Of a stretch of DNA of 7,106 bases, positions 1 through 6,163 are shown one piece after another. The notes under the pieces are model-generated. The model saw only the letters and a program-made list of their open reading frames with translations, ran no database searches and was not told the DNA's origin. The DNA is from Pseudomonadota bacterium (GTDB lineage: Bacteria; Pseudomonadota; Alphaproteobacteria; HIMB59; GCA-002718135): NCBI GenBank assembly GCA_027625355.1, contig JAQBWI010000054.1:1-7106 (forward strand), read 5' to 3'. Within the stretch, counting starts at the first letter, position 1; each line of letters opens with the position of its first letter. A program made the position numbers and the translations under genes.

Positions 1-1
1 A

Positions 2-943
2 ATATTTTTTGGTTCTGTGTTTATATTTATCTTAATGTCTATTAACTCATCTTTAAGCGCTCAAGGAGATACAAAAAGTTATAGGAATGTTTTAATTTTT
101 AGTTTCTTTTTAAATATTCTTTTGAACCCCATACTAATAACTGGTAAAATTTATTCTTTTCAAATCATATCACCCTTGGGTATAGAAGGGATAGCCTACG
201 CAACAATTATTTCCCAGTTTGTGGGAATATTTTATCTATTTATTAAATTATCTCAAACGCAGATCTACAAGTATGTTCATGTAACTATTATTCCCCATTT
301 TAATATAATTGGAAATATTTTATCACAAGGGATACCAGCCTCAATAGGTATGATGATGATTGCAGTGGGATCATATATTTTAATATATTTCGTTGGTATA
401 TTTGGTGTGGAAGCTATTGCTGGTTACACTTCAGCGGGAAGATATGAGCAATTATTTTTTCTCCCCCTTCTTGGTTTAAGCACTGCCACTGTATCTATTG
501 TTGGTCAAAATTATGGAGCTAAGCAATACAAACGAGTTATAGAAACGTATAAAAAAGGCATAAAAATAGGAGTAATGGTTTTATCTCTTTTAGGCTTAAT
601 AATATTTTTAACAGCAGATATAGCGATGAATTTATTCACTGATAATGCAAATGTAAAACAATATGGATCTGATTATTTAAAAATCTCAGCCTTAATGTTC
701 CCCGCCTTCCCTTTTTTCTTTATTGGTAATGCTACATTTCAAGGCTTAAAAAGAGCTATAATAGTAATGTATATGGCGATTATGAGATTTGTCTTAATGC
801 CATTAATATTGATTTCTATTATTCTTTATCAAATAGGTGAGAATTATAATTTAATTTTCTTTTCACTAGCCGCCATGCATTGGATAATTGGCTTATCATA
901 CTATTACTATTGTGAAAAAAAATATAAAACAATTTTAAATTAA
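2..943 (+). CDS. MATE-family multidrug/Na+ antiporter, C-terminal part (5' end cut by window edge)
   Basis: Inner-membrane efflux transporter of the MATE family (NorM/DinF-like), which exports drugs or metabolites in exchange for Na+ or H+. The frame is open from base 2, so the gene begins before the window. The GTG at 17-19 is probably internal rather than a real start, because the conserved family segment SAQGDTK follows at once. About 313 residues are visible of a usual 440-460. They contain seven or eight strongly hydrophobic helices, the paired-repeat signature of a Gly/Pro-containing helix start (GIPASIGMMM), then GYTSAGRYEQLFFLPLLGLS and VGQNYGAKQYKR. The last two match the second MATE repeat, in which VGQNxGA precedes a cytoplasmic loop. 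The C-terminus ends in a short basic tail. The gene converges on pcm with only 4 bases between the stops. Substrate cannot be told from sequence. The family call is firm; the subfamily is not. Confidence 0.9.
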   Translation: MFFGSVFIFILMSINSSLSAQGDTKSYRNVLIFSFFLNILLNPILITGKIYSFQIISPLGIEGIAYATIISQFVGIFYLFIKLSQTQIYKYVHVTIIPHFNIIGNILSQGIPASIGMMMIAVGSYILIYFVGIFGVEAIAGYTSAGRYEQLFFLPLLGLSTATVSIVGQNYGAKQYKRVIETYKKGIKIGVMVLSLLGLIIFLTADIAMNLFTDNANVKQYGSDYLKISALMFPAFPFFFIGNATFQGLKRAIIVMYMAIMRFVLMPLILISIILYQIGENYNLIFFSLAAMHWIIGLSYYYYCEKKYKTILN

Positions 944-948
944 AAATT
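931..948. repeat. AT-only inverted repeat at the convergent MATE/pcm junction
   Basis: AATTTT at 931-936 is mirrored by AAAATT at 943-948, with a 6-base centre spanning the MATE stop codon and touching the pcm stop. It could form a weak two-way transcription end point, as convergent genes with no spacer need one. It has no GC pairs, and such repeats arise by chance in DNA this AT-rich. A second small stem, GTTCC at 955-959 with GGAAC at 970-974, lies inside the last codons of pcm. Neither is a convincing intrinsic terminator. Confidence 0.2.
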
Positions 949-1574
949 CATTGGGTTCCTGAAAGATTGGGAACAAAAAGAACATCATCAAAAATCTCTG
1001 ACTTCAAAACATTATTTATTTTTGTATATCTTATAATGATTTGTTTATTTTCTCGAACCATGGGAGATACTATAATTCCCCCTTCATGAATTTGTGATGC
1101 AACTTCCTTTGAGATACTTGATGTAGCAGCAGTAATAATAATTCTATCAAATGGAATTTGTTCTTTCCACCCAAGATTACCATCAGCATATTTGGTGACT
1201 ATATTTGAGATATTTAATTCTTGGAATATTTTTTCTGCTTTTACTAATAAATTTTTAATTCTTTCTATTGTGTAAACTCTCCTTACTAATTTTGATAGTA
1301 CAGCACTTTGATAGCCACTTCCGGTCCCTATCTCCAACACTTTATGGCTTGACTCAACGGATAATAATTGCGTCATCTTTGCTACAACAAATGGCTGACT
1401 GATTGTTTGATTATCGCCAATAGGAAGAGCTAGATTATCATAAGCCTGATTTCTAAAATTTTCAGGTATAAATTTTTCGCGGGGAATTTTTTCAATAGCA
1501 GATAAAATTTTAGAGTCTGATATGCCAGACTCTCGCAATTCTAAAATAAGACGAATTTTTTTAACGTCGAGCAC
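948..1574 (-). CDS. pcm: protein-L-isoaspartate O-methyltransferase
   Basis: Cytosolic repair enzyme. It methylates, from S-adenosylmethionine, the abnormal L-isoaspartyl residues that form in ageing proteins, starting their return to L-aspartate. The 208 residues equal the usual bacterial length. Family marks are DNQTISQP at residues 54-61, the SAM-binding motif I VLEIGTGSGYQ at 79-89 followed by an acidic strand end (YTIER, 101-105), DG and GW at 131-136, and PFDRIIITAA at 141-150. The start is GTG (1572-1574); no in-frame ATG occurs until residue 67, which would remove essential sequence. The GTG shares one base with the serS TAG stop (TAGTG), so translation is probably coupled to serS, and no Shine-Dalgarno is visible. 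It is the last gene of the minus-strand train. In many Alphaproteobacteria surE lies between serS and pcm; here nothing does. Confidence 0.95.
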   Translation of the reverse strand: MLDVKKIRLILELRESGISDSKILSAIEKIPREKFIPENFRNQAYDNLALPIGDNQTISQPFVVAKMTQLLSVESSHKVLEIGTGSGYQSAVLSKLVRRVYTIERIKNLLVKAEKIFQELNISNIVTKYADGNLGWKEQIPFDRIIITAATSSISKEVASQIHEGGIIVSPMVRENKQIIIRYTKINNVLKSEIFDDVLFVPNLSGTQ

Positions 1575-2836
1575 TAAAAAAGAGTATCTTGATTATCAAA
1601 ATATTTTTTTAATACTGTAGGAATTTGGACATTACCATCAGACATTTGATAATTTTCTAAAACTGCAATCAATGTTCTTCCTACTGCCAAACCTGATCCA
1701 TTTAATGTATGTATATGGACGTTTTTATCATTATCTTTATATCTTGTATTCATGCGTCTAGCCTGAAAATCACCACAGTTAGAACAACTTGAAATTTCTC
1801 GGTATTTGTCTTCACCTGGAAGCCATACCTCTATGTCATATGTTTTATTAGCATTAAAACCCATATCTCCTGTGCACAATGTCATCACTCTATAGTGAAG
1901 GTCTAAATCTTGAAGAATGCCTTCAGCACAACTAAGCATTCTCTCTAGCTCATCTTTTGATTGCTCTGGCTCAACCAATGACACTAATTCAACTTTAGTA
2001 AATTGATGCTGCCTGAGCATACCACGCGTATCTTTGCCTGCTGCTCCAGCTTCAGACCTAAAACAAGGTGTATAAGAAGTAACACGAATAGGAAGTTGAT
2101 TAGTGTTTAGTATTTCATTACTATGCAGAGCAGTAAGTGGTATTTCGGCAGTAGGGATTAACCAGTGATATTCGCCGGCAGTAAAGAGATCATCAGCAAA
2201 CTTTGGTAATTGTCCCGTACCGTACAAAGTACCTTCTTTAACAAGATACGGAACATGCATCTCAACATATCCGTTAACTGACGTATGTTTATCAATCATA
2301 AAGTTAGCAAGCGCTCTCTCTAATTTAGAGAGTTGACCTTTTAAGATAACAAATCGTGATCCAGATAATTTTGATGCTGTTTCAAAATTCATTGAATTAG
2401 CGTTTTCACCTATTTCAAAATGAAGCTTAGGGTTAAAATTAAATGACGGTTTATCCCCCCAATCTCTGTAGAATACATTCTCGCTCTCATCAGTCCCTAT
2501 TGGTGTGCTAGAGTCAGGAATATTGGGTAGTCTACTTAAAATTGATTTTAACTCATCATCTTTTAATGTTTCTAATTCTTTTAGGGTGTTAACTTTATTT
2601 TTTATATCCTCTACCTTTTCCATTTCTTCGGTGGCATCTTTTTTTTGACTTTTCAGTTGCCCAATAGATTTAGATATTTGATTTCTCTCAGCTAACAAAT
2701 TTTGTAAAACTGTTTGTGTTTCTCTTTTTACTTTATCAATTTCAATAATTTTATTCGCAATGGGGTTCTCTCCCCTTGTTTTCATAAAATTATCAAACTC
2801 TACGGGATTTTCTCTGATGTAATTAATATTATGCAT
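1574..2836 (-). CDS. serS: seryl-tRNA synthetase
   Basis: Cytosolic class II aminoacyl-tRNA synthetase that activates serine with ATP and loads it on tRNA(Ser), and also on tRNA(Sec) where present. It has 420 residues, full length for the bacterial form. The N-terminus (residues 1-10, ending in YIREN) matches the family start. A charged, heptad-like helical arm at about residues 28-103 fits the long coiled coil that grips the tRNA long variable arm. The catalytic core shows the serine-binding TAE at 229-231, motif 2 (TSYTPCFRSEAG at 253-264 and RGMLRQHQFTKVE at 271-283) and motif 3 around GSGLAVGRTLIAVLENYQ at 380-397, with its Arg at 387. All key residues appear intact. ATG start overlaps the tatC stop by one base (TAATG), and the TAG stop overlaps the pcm GTG by one base. 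Expression therefore probably depends on the upstream tat genes. Confidence 0.97.
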   Translation of the reverse strand: MHNINYIRENPVEFDNFMKTRGENPIANKIIEIDKVKRETQTVLQNLLAERNQISKSIGQLKSQKKDATEEMEKVEDIKNKVNTLKELETLKDDELKSILSRLPNIPDSSTPIGTDESENVFYRDWGDKPSFNFNPKLHFEIGENANSMNFETASKLSGSRFVILKGQLSKLERALANFMIDKHTSVNGYVEMHVPYLVKEGTLYGTGQLPKFADDLFTAGEYHWLIPTAEIPLTALHSNEILNTNQLPIRVTSYTPCFRSEAGAAGKDTRGMLRQHQFTKVELVSLVEPEQSKDELERMLSCAEGILQDLDLHYRVMTLCTGDMGFNANKTYDIEVWLPGEDKYREISSCSNCGDFQARRMNTRYKDNDKNVHIHTLNGSGLAVGRTLIAVLENYQMSDGNVQIPTVLKKYFDNQDTLF

Positions 2837-3597
2837 TAGTCATCACTTTTATTTTTTTGAATAATTTTTGCTATATAAATAGAGATTTCATAAAGTAATA
2901 TAATAGGTAAAGCTAGACTAATTTGACTAAATGGATCAGGAGGAGTTAAAAAAGCTGCTACTAAAAAAGCAATAACAATTGCGTACTTTCTAAATTTTTT
3001 TAGTGAAGTATGTGTCACTATCCCTACTTTAGCCATCAGCCCTAAAACAACAGGAAGTTGGAAGGCTAAACCAAAGGCAAAAATAAATCTCATCATTAAC
3101 GATAAATATTCACCCATCTTAGCTTCTAGTCTGATAGGTACACCCGAAGTACCAATGTTTTGATACGATAAAAAAAAATTCCAAGCTAGTGGAGCAATTA
3201 AATAATACACCATAGCGCCACCAGCAAAAAATAAAATGGGAGTTGCTATAAGAAAAGGTAAAAAAGCATTTTTTTCATGTTTATACAATCCTGGAGCAAT
3301 AAATTTCCATATTTGAATTGCAATCAGCGGAAAGGCAAAAAACAAAGCAAAGAAAAAAGCTATTTTTAGCTCAGTAAAAAAAGCTTCTTGAAGCGCCGTA
3401 TAAATAAAGCCCTGCCCTTCATCAACATTTAATAAATTAACAAGTGGCTTTGCAAGAAAATAAAATAAATCACTTGCAAAATAGAAACATACACAAAAAA
3501 TAATGATAATATAAATAAAGATCCATAAAAGTCTCCTACGCAATTCTGTAAGATGATCAATTAGTGACATTTCTTCTAACTGATTTTTAGTATTCAT
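2836..3597 (-). CDS. tatC: Sec-independent (twin-arginine) translocase subunit TatC
   Basis: Six-helix inner-membrane core of the twin-arginine translocase. With TatB it forms the receptor for RR signal peptides of folded proteins. It has 253 residues, normal length. The cytoplasmic N-terminus carries the conserved HLTELRRRLL at 15-24. Hydrophobic helices fall at about 25-42, 76-97, 113-134, 165-188, 203-217 and 225-243. The first cytoplasmic loop shows FPLIAIQIWKFIAPGLYKHE at 89-108; E108 aligns by motif with the signal-peptide-binding Glu (E103 in E. coli TatC). The segment TPPDPFSQ at 218-225 is the conserved periplasmic turn before the last helix. The start ATG overlaps the tatB stop by 4 bases (ATGA), and the TAA stop overlaps the serS ATG by one base. 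Nothing looks degraded. Confidence 0.97.
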   Translation of the reverse strand: MNTKNQLEEMSLIDHLTELRRRLLWIFIYIIIIFCVCFYFASDLFYFLAKPLVNLLNVDEGQGFIYTALQEAFFTELKIAFFFALFFAFPLIAIQIWKFIAPGLYKHEKNAFLPFLIATPILFFAGGAMVYYLIAPLAWNFFLSYQNIGTSGVPIRLEAKMGEYLSLMMRFIFAFGLAFQLPVVLGLMAKVGIVTHTSLKKFRKYAIVIAFLVAAFLTPPDPFSQISLALPIILLYEISIYIAKIIQKNKSDD

Positions 3598-3923
3598 TTA
3601 TTATTTATATTTTCTATATCTTCTACTTCTTTATCAATAATATCTGTAGTTTCTTTTATTGATTGAATTTCATCTTTAAATTGATCTTTTATATTCAAAT
3701 CATCTTTAATTTTATTAACTTCATTTATTGAAGTTTTAACTTCTTTAAAATCATCATGATCCGCAATATCATTTAAGGAGTTTTTAAATTCTCTCGATAA
3801 TTTTTTTATAGATTTTGAAAAAGAAGAAAATTGTTTAATTAATTTAGGAAGATCTTTAGGTCCTACAACAACAATAATAATTCCAACTAGTAGAAGAATT
3901 TCACCCCAGCCAAAAGTAAGCAT
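3594..3923 (-). CDS. tatB: Sec-independent translocase subunit TatB
   Basis: Single-span membrane protein that pairs with TatC in the twin-arginine signal-peptide receptor. The N-terminus has the TatB pattern: GWGEILLLVG at 5-14 with the polar Glu at residue 8, a transmembrane helix at about 7-20, then the hinge GPKDLP at 21-26, leading to an amphipathic helix (about 26-50). The rest is a Lys/Asp/Glu/Ile-rich, probably helical or disordered tail. At 109 residues it is shorter than the 171 of E. coli TatB. GPKDLP, rather than the FGRGKIP of its neighbour, and its place between tatA and tatC separate it from TatA. The ATG follows the tatA stop by 2 bases, and its TGA overlaps the tatC ATG by 4. 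No clear Shine-Dalgarno is seen, so translation is probably coupled. Confidence 0.93.
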   Translation of the reverse strand: MLTFGWGEILLLVGIIIVVVGPKDLPKLIKQFSSFSKSIKKLSREFKNSLNDIADHDDFKEVKTSINEVNKIKDDLNIKDQFKDEIQSIKETTDIIDKEVEDIENINNK

Positions 3924-3925
3924 AA

Positions 3926-4111
3926 TTACTTTTCGTTATCGTTATTATTCTCTATATTTTTATCATCTTTCTTCTCATCGTCGCTCATGCCTTTTTTAAA
4001 AGATTTAATACCTTTAGCCATATCTCCCATAAGCTGAGGTATTTTACCTCTTCCAAATAATAATAACACAATAACTAATACGATTAAAAGCTGCCATATA
4101 CTCGGTGTCAT
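3926..4111 (-). CDS. tatA: Sec-independent translocase subunit TatA
   Basis: Small membrane protein that multimerises around the TatBC receptor to let folded proteins cross the inner membrane. Its 61 residues comprise a short N-terminal helix (residues 5-18, IWQLLIVLVIVLLL), the hinge FGRGKIP at 19-25 that is typical of alphaproteobacterial TatA, a basic amphipathic helix (about 26-42, MGDMAKGIKSFKKGM) and a short Asp/Lys/Asn-rich tail. It is slightly shorter than most TatA proteins but has every essential part. The start is well marked by AAGGAG 7 bases upstream, the only canonical ribosome binding site in the window. It heads the tatABC-serS-pcm stretch, separated from scpB by 91 bases, so a promoter just upstream is plausible. 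Confidence 0.95.
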   Translation of the reverse strand: MTPSIWQLLIVLVIVLLLFGRGKIPQLMGDMAKGIKSFKKGMSDDEKKDDKNIENNNDNEK

Positions 4112-4118
4112 ATTTGAT

Positions 4119-4124
4119 CTCCTT
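4119..4124 (-). promoter_or_regulatory. strong Shine-Dalgarno site of tatA
   Basis: On the minus strand this reads AAGGAG, 7 bases before the tatA ATG. It is a near-ideal ribosome binding site and fixes the tatA start. The other minus-strand genes show no comparable sequence, since they start at or near the upstream stop codon. This marks tatA as independently initiated. Confidence 0.75.
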
Positions 4125-4144
4125 ATTTAAATTCCCTCTTAACC

Positions 4145-4173
4145 TATAACATAATGGAAATAAATGATGTAAA
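4145..4173 (-). promoter_or_regulatory. possible sigma-70-type promoter for tatABC-serS-pcm
   Basis: On the minus strand TTTACA (4168-4173) could serve as a -35 box (consensus TTGACA). A -10-like sequence follows at about 16-18 bases: TGTTAT (4146-4151), or the overlapping TTATAG (4144-4149). The leader to tatA would be about 30 bases. Support is positional: this is the longest gap in the train and it precedes a strong ribosome binding site. The match to consensus is partial, and AT-rich DNA yields such boxes by chance. Confidence 0.3.
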
Positions 4174-4174
4174 A

Positions 4175-4197
4175 TTGTAAAATTTAATAATTTACAA
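4175..4197. repeat. 7-bp perfect inverted repeat after scpB
   Basis: TTGTAAA at 4175-4181 is the exact reverse complement of TTTACAA at 4191-4197, with a 9-base AT centre. It starts 5 bases beyond the scpB stop, upstream of the putative tat promoter. It could be an operator-like dyad or a weak stem at the scpB mRNA 3' end. The stem has only one G/C pair per arm and no U-run distinct from the background, so it is not a standard terminator. Chance is possible. Confidence 0.25.
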
Positions 4198-4202
4198 CGT
4201 TT

Positions 4203-4841
4203 TTATGATGAATTTTCTTCAGGAATAAAGTCATCTAAAGTTTCTTCTTCTTCAATTTCTTGGTCTTCTATTAAGTCATTTTTACCCGCAATATCGGTAA
4301 TAGTTGCAATAGCAGATCTTTTTTCTAAGAAGCCACTTGCTTTAAGTTCATCTTTATTTGGCAGATCAGATATTTTTTCTATACCAAAATGCTCCATAAA
4401 TAATTCAGTGGTGACCCACAATGCAGGTTTACCTGGAATATTTTTTCTACCAGACGGTTTAATCCATCCTATTTCCATTAAATGATCTATTGACCCTCTT
4501 CCCATTTGTACTCCTCTAATATTTTCAATTTCAGATCTAGTAATAGGTTGTTGGTATGCGATAATGGATAATGTTTCAATCGCAGCTCTAGATAATTTTC
4601 TTTTTTGTGTTTTAAAAATGGTTAGGTCATCTTTAATTGATTCAGCTGTTCGAAAAGACCATTTATTTCCCGTCTTGATTAAATTGATACCTCTATCTTT
4701 GTAAAATTCTTTAAGATTATCCATTTCTTGCTTGAAATCTTTTTTATTAATTATTTTGTCTTTTAAATCATCCTCTAGAGCTGGTGAACCAGAAGCAAAT
4801 AAAATAGCTTCTAAAATTTTTGTATCTCTATTTGTGCTCAT
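4203..4841 (-). CDS. scpB: segregation and condensation protein ScpB
   Basis: Cytosolic, nucleoid-associated winged-helix protein. It works as a dimer on the kleisin ScpA within the SMC-ScpAB condensin, which compacts and separates daughter chromosomes. It has 212 residues. An N-terminal winged-helix half at about 5-78 opens with KILEAILFASGSP. The second winged helix bears the hallmark run LSRAAIETLSIIAYQQPITR at 83-102, then SEIENIRGV (103-111). GRKNIPGKP at 131-139 and HFGIEKISDLP at 151-161 complete the family core. From about residue 188 the tail is strongly acidic (an EIEEEETLDDF stretch). The ATG lies inside the scpA stop (ATGA, 4-base overlap), which implies coupled translation and roughly matched amounts of both partners. 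No smc gene is in the window; it is presumably elsewhere, as usual. Confidence 0.95.
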   Translation of the reverse strand: MSTNRDTKILEAILFASGSPALEDDLKDKIINKKDFKQEMDNLKEFYKDRGINLIKTGNKWSFRTAESIKDDLTIFKTQKRKLSRAAIETLSIIAYQQPITRSEIENIRGVQMGRGSIDHLMEIGWIKPSGRKNIPGKPALWVTTELFMEHFGIEKISDLPNKDELKASGFLEKRSAIATITDIAGKNDLIEDQEIEEEETLDDFIPEENSS

Positions 4842-5608
4842 GATTTTTTCAATTTAACAAAAATATTACCAAATACACTATTCTGCTTTACATCAATAAA
4901 ACCGTTTTTAGCTAACTCTAATGATGCAACAAAATTAGATGATAAAATAGATTTATTTACAATCTTATTATTATTCATTTTAGGGATTAAAGATAAAAAA
5001 TTTGTCCATTCTGTTACCTCGCCAAAGATATTCTTTAATCTTTGGATTGCTTTATCAACCGAGTATAATTCGGAAAAAGCTATTGTTAAATGACTTGGTT
5101 TTTCATCTTGTTGAATAATATTTGAATAAGCTCGTAATAAATCAAAAAGAGTTGATGAATAGGTAATATTATACTTAACTTTTAAGCCCTCAGAAGAACC
5201 TCCGTAAAAGATATCTCTTCCTATTAATGGGCGGTTATATAATTTTTTGGAAACTGATTGGAATGCTTCTAAGCGTTGTAATTGATACTTTAGAGCTTCC
5301 TCTAACTCTTCTGGGGTATGATCTTCTGATTTCTCCTCTTTTGGCAATAGTAACCTTGATTTGAGATATGTTAACCATGCCGCCATAACAAGATAATCAG
5401 CTGCTATTTCTAGATGAATGTCTTGATATTCATTAATAAAACGGATGTATTGCTCCGCTAATTCTAGAATAGAGATTTCAGATAAATCTACTTTTTGCTT
5501 TCTTGCTAATTCTAAGAGTAAGTCAATTGGACCCTCATAAGCATTGAGAGATATATTAAATTGCTTTGAGGGGACAGAATCTTCAATGTCACTAGTAATA
5601 TCAAGCAT
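4838..5608 (-). CDS. scpA: segregation and condensation protein ScpA (kleisin)
   Basis: Kleisin subunit that bridges the two SMC heads and recruits ScpB in the bacterial condensin acting on the nucleoid. It has 256 residues, a typical length. The N-terminal SMC-neck-binding region carries the family signature EGPIDLLLELARKQKVDL at 25-42, followed by a long helix with DYLVMAAWLTYLKSRLLLP. The middle is charged and variable (KEEKSEDHTPEELEEALKYQ region). The C-terminal winged helix that binds the SMC head cap is seen in the last 80 or so residues, with LSLIPKM and the final strand region. The ATG at 5606-5608 is 36 bases after the SPOR gene stop. An in-frame TAA 9 bases upstream excludes an earlier start. 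Only a weak purine-rich AAGAAAA precedes it. It overlaps scpB by 4 bases. Confidence 0.95.
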   Translation of the reverse strand: MLDITSDIEDSVPSKQFNISLNAYEGPIDLLLELARKQKVDLSEISILELAEQYIRFINEYQDIHLEIAADYLVMAAWLTYLKSRLLLPKEEKSEDHTPEELEEALKYQLQRLEAFQSVSKKLYNRPLIGRDIFYGGSSEGLKVKYNITYSSTLFDLLRAYSNIIQQDEKPSHLTIAFSELYSVDKAIQRLKNIFGEVTEWTNFLSLIPKMNNNKIVNKSILSSNFVASLELAKNGFIDVKQNSVFGNIFVKLKKS

Positions 5609-5644
5609 ATTTTCTTATAATAATTTTTTGTGATTCTGGCTAAT

Positions 5645-6163
5645 CTAAAATTTCGTCGTATCGACGATTAAACAATTATCTATTTTAGGCAAAAATTTAA
5701 CACAATAATCTGTAGCTTCTATTCGCGTTGTAAAATTTTTGTATAATAAAAAATATTCGATACCTATTTCTGATGTCAAAGCTAAAATGTAAAAATCATC
5801 GATGCTGTAAATTGTTTCCTCAAAGTTCGTTATTTTTTGTAAATATTGATTAACATTTTCCATCTCACTGTCTGTAAAAAACTGAATACTAAACAATAAA
5901 TCATCAGGTTTTTTAATGATATCTTCATTGATATCTTGTGTAATTATATTAAGACTTTTTTTATCAAGATTTGGAATTTTTTCACCCCCTCTATCCTCAG
6001 GGATAACATAAAAAACATTAGTGTTTTCTGGAATAACTATAAATTCATTCTCATTTGTCAAAATAAAAAAATAAAAAGAAATAAAAACAAAAATAAGAAA
6101 GAATATAGAAATTATTGTTTTTCTGTATGAGCGTCTTTTCTTAAATAAAAGTCTTGCATTCAT
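5645..6163 (-). CDS. single-pass membrane protein with divergent SPOR domain
   Basis: A 172-residue protein in the slot where Alphaproteobacteria carry a SPOR-domain protein after argS. The basic N-terminus (KKRRSYRK, 8-15) precedes one hydrophobic helix at about 17-35, predicting a periplasmic C-terminal region. Residues 54-67 (IPEDRGGEKIPNLD) match the PEDPGG-x-x-x-PNQDK-like linker that I recall from these alphaproteobacterial proteins. Residues 91-168 resemble a SPOR fold: an opening strand FSIQFF, an extended middle, then FLLYKNFTTRIEATDYC and NCLIV, including the Cys pair at 154 and 164. SPOR domains bind denuded peptidoglycan, often at the septum. That role is inferred here, because the domain is poorly conserved. 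The ATG overlaps the argS TAA by one base (TAATG). A hairpin covers its last codons. nagZ, often next in line, is absent. Confidence 0.7.
   Translation of the reverse strand: MNARLLFKKRRSYRKTIISIFFLIFVFISFYFFILTNENEFIVIPENTNVFYVIPEDRGGEKIPNLDKKSLNIITQDINEDIIKKPDDLLFSIQFFTDSEMENVNQYLQKITNFEETIYSIDDFYILALTSEIGIEYFLLYKNFTTRIEATDYCVKFLPKIDNCLIVDTTKF
5653..5667 (-). terminator. GC-containing hairpin at the 3' end of the SPOR gene (possible weak terminator)
   Basis: On the minus strand TCGTCG and CGACGA form a perfect 6-bp stem closed by an ATA loop, followed by AATTTTAG. The stem lies in the last codons of the SPOR gene, just before its TAG stop (5645-5647) and about 45 bases upstream of the scpA ATG. 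Four G/C pairs in one short stem stand out in such AT-rich DNA. The four-base T tract is short for an efficient intrinsic terminator, so partial termination or 3'-end protection of the argS-SPOR message fits better. On the + strand no T-run follows. Confidence 0.4.

Noticed and set aside
17..19. GTG as the start of the MATE gene.
   Set aside because: The frame is open further left and the protein lacks the first MATE repeat, so the true start lies outside the window.
2316..2332. A perfect 8-bp palindrome, CTCTCTAA and TTAGAGAG around one base, inside serS.
   Set aside because: It encodes the ordinary serS segment LSKLER, lies mid-gene with no T-run, and its one-base centre makes a poor hairpin. 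Probably a codon coincidence.
6055..6110. A-rich low-complexity stretch on the + strand that could look like a simple repeat.
   Set aside because: It is the complement of Phe/Ile codons in the SPOR protein's transmembrane helix; composition explains it fully.
5936..6130. A 64-codon + strand open frame opposite the SPOR gene.
   Set aside because: It is antisense to the transmembrane and linker coding region. Its Lys/Asn-rich product is what AT-rich complement gives, and no ribosome binding site or family match is seen.
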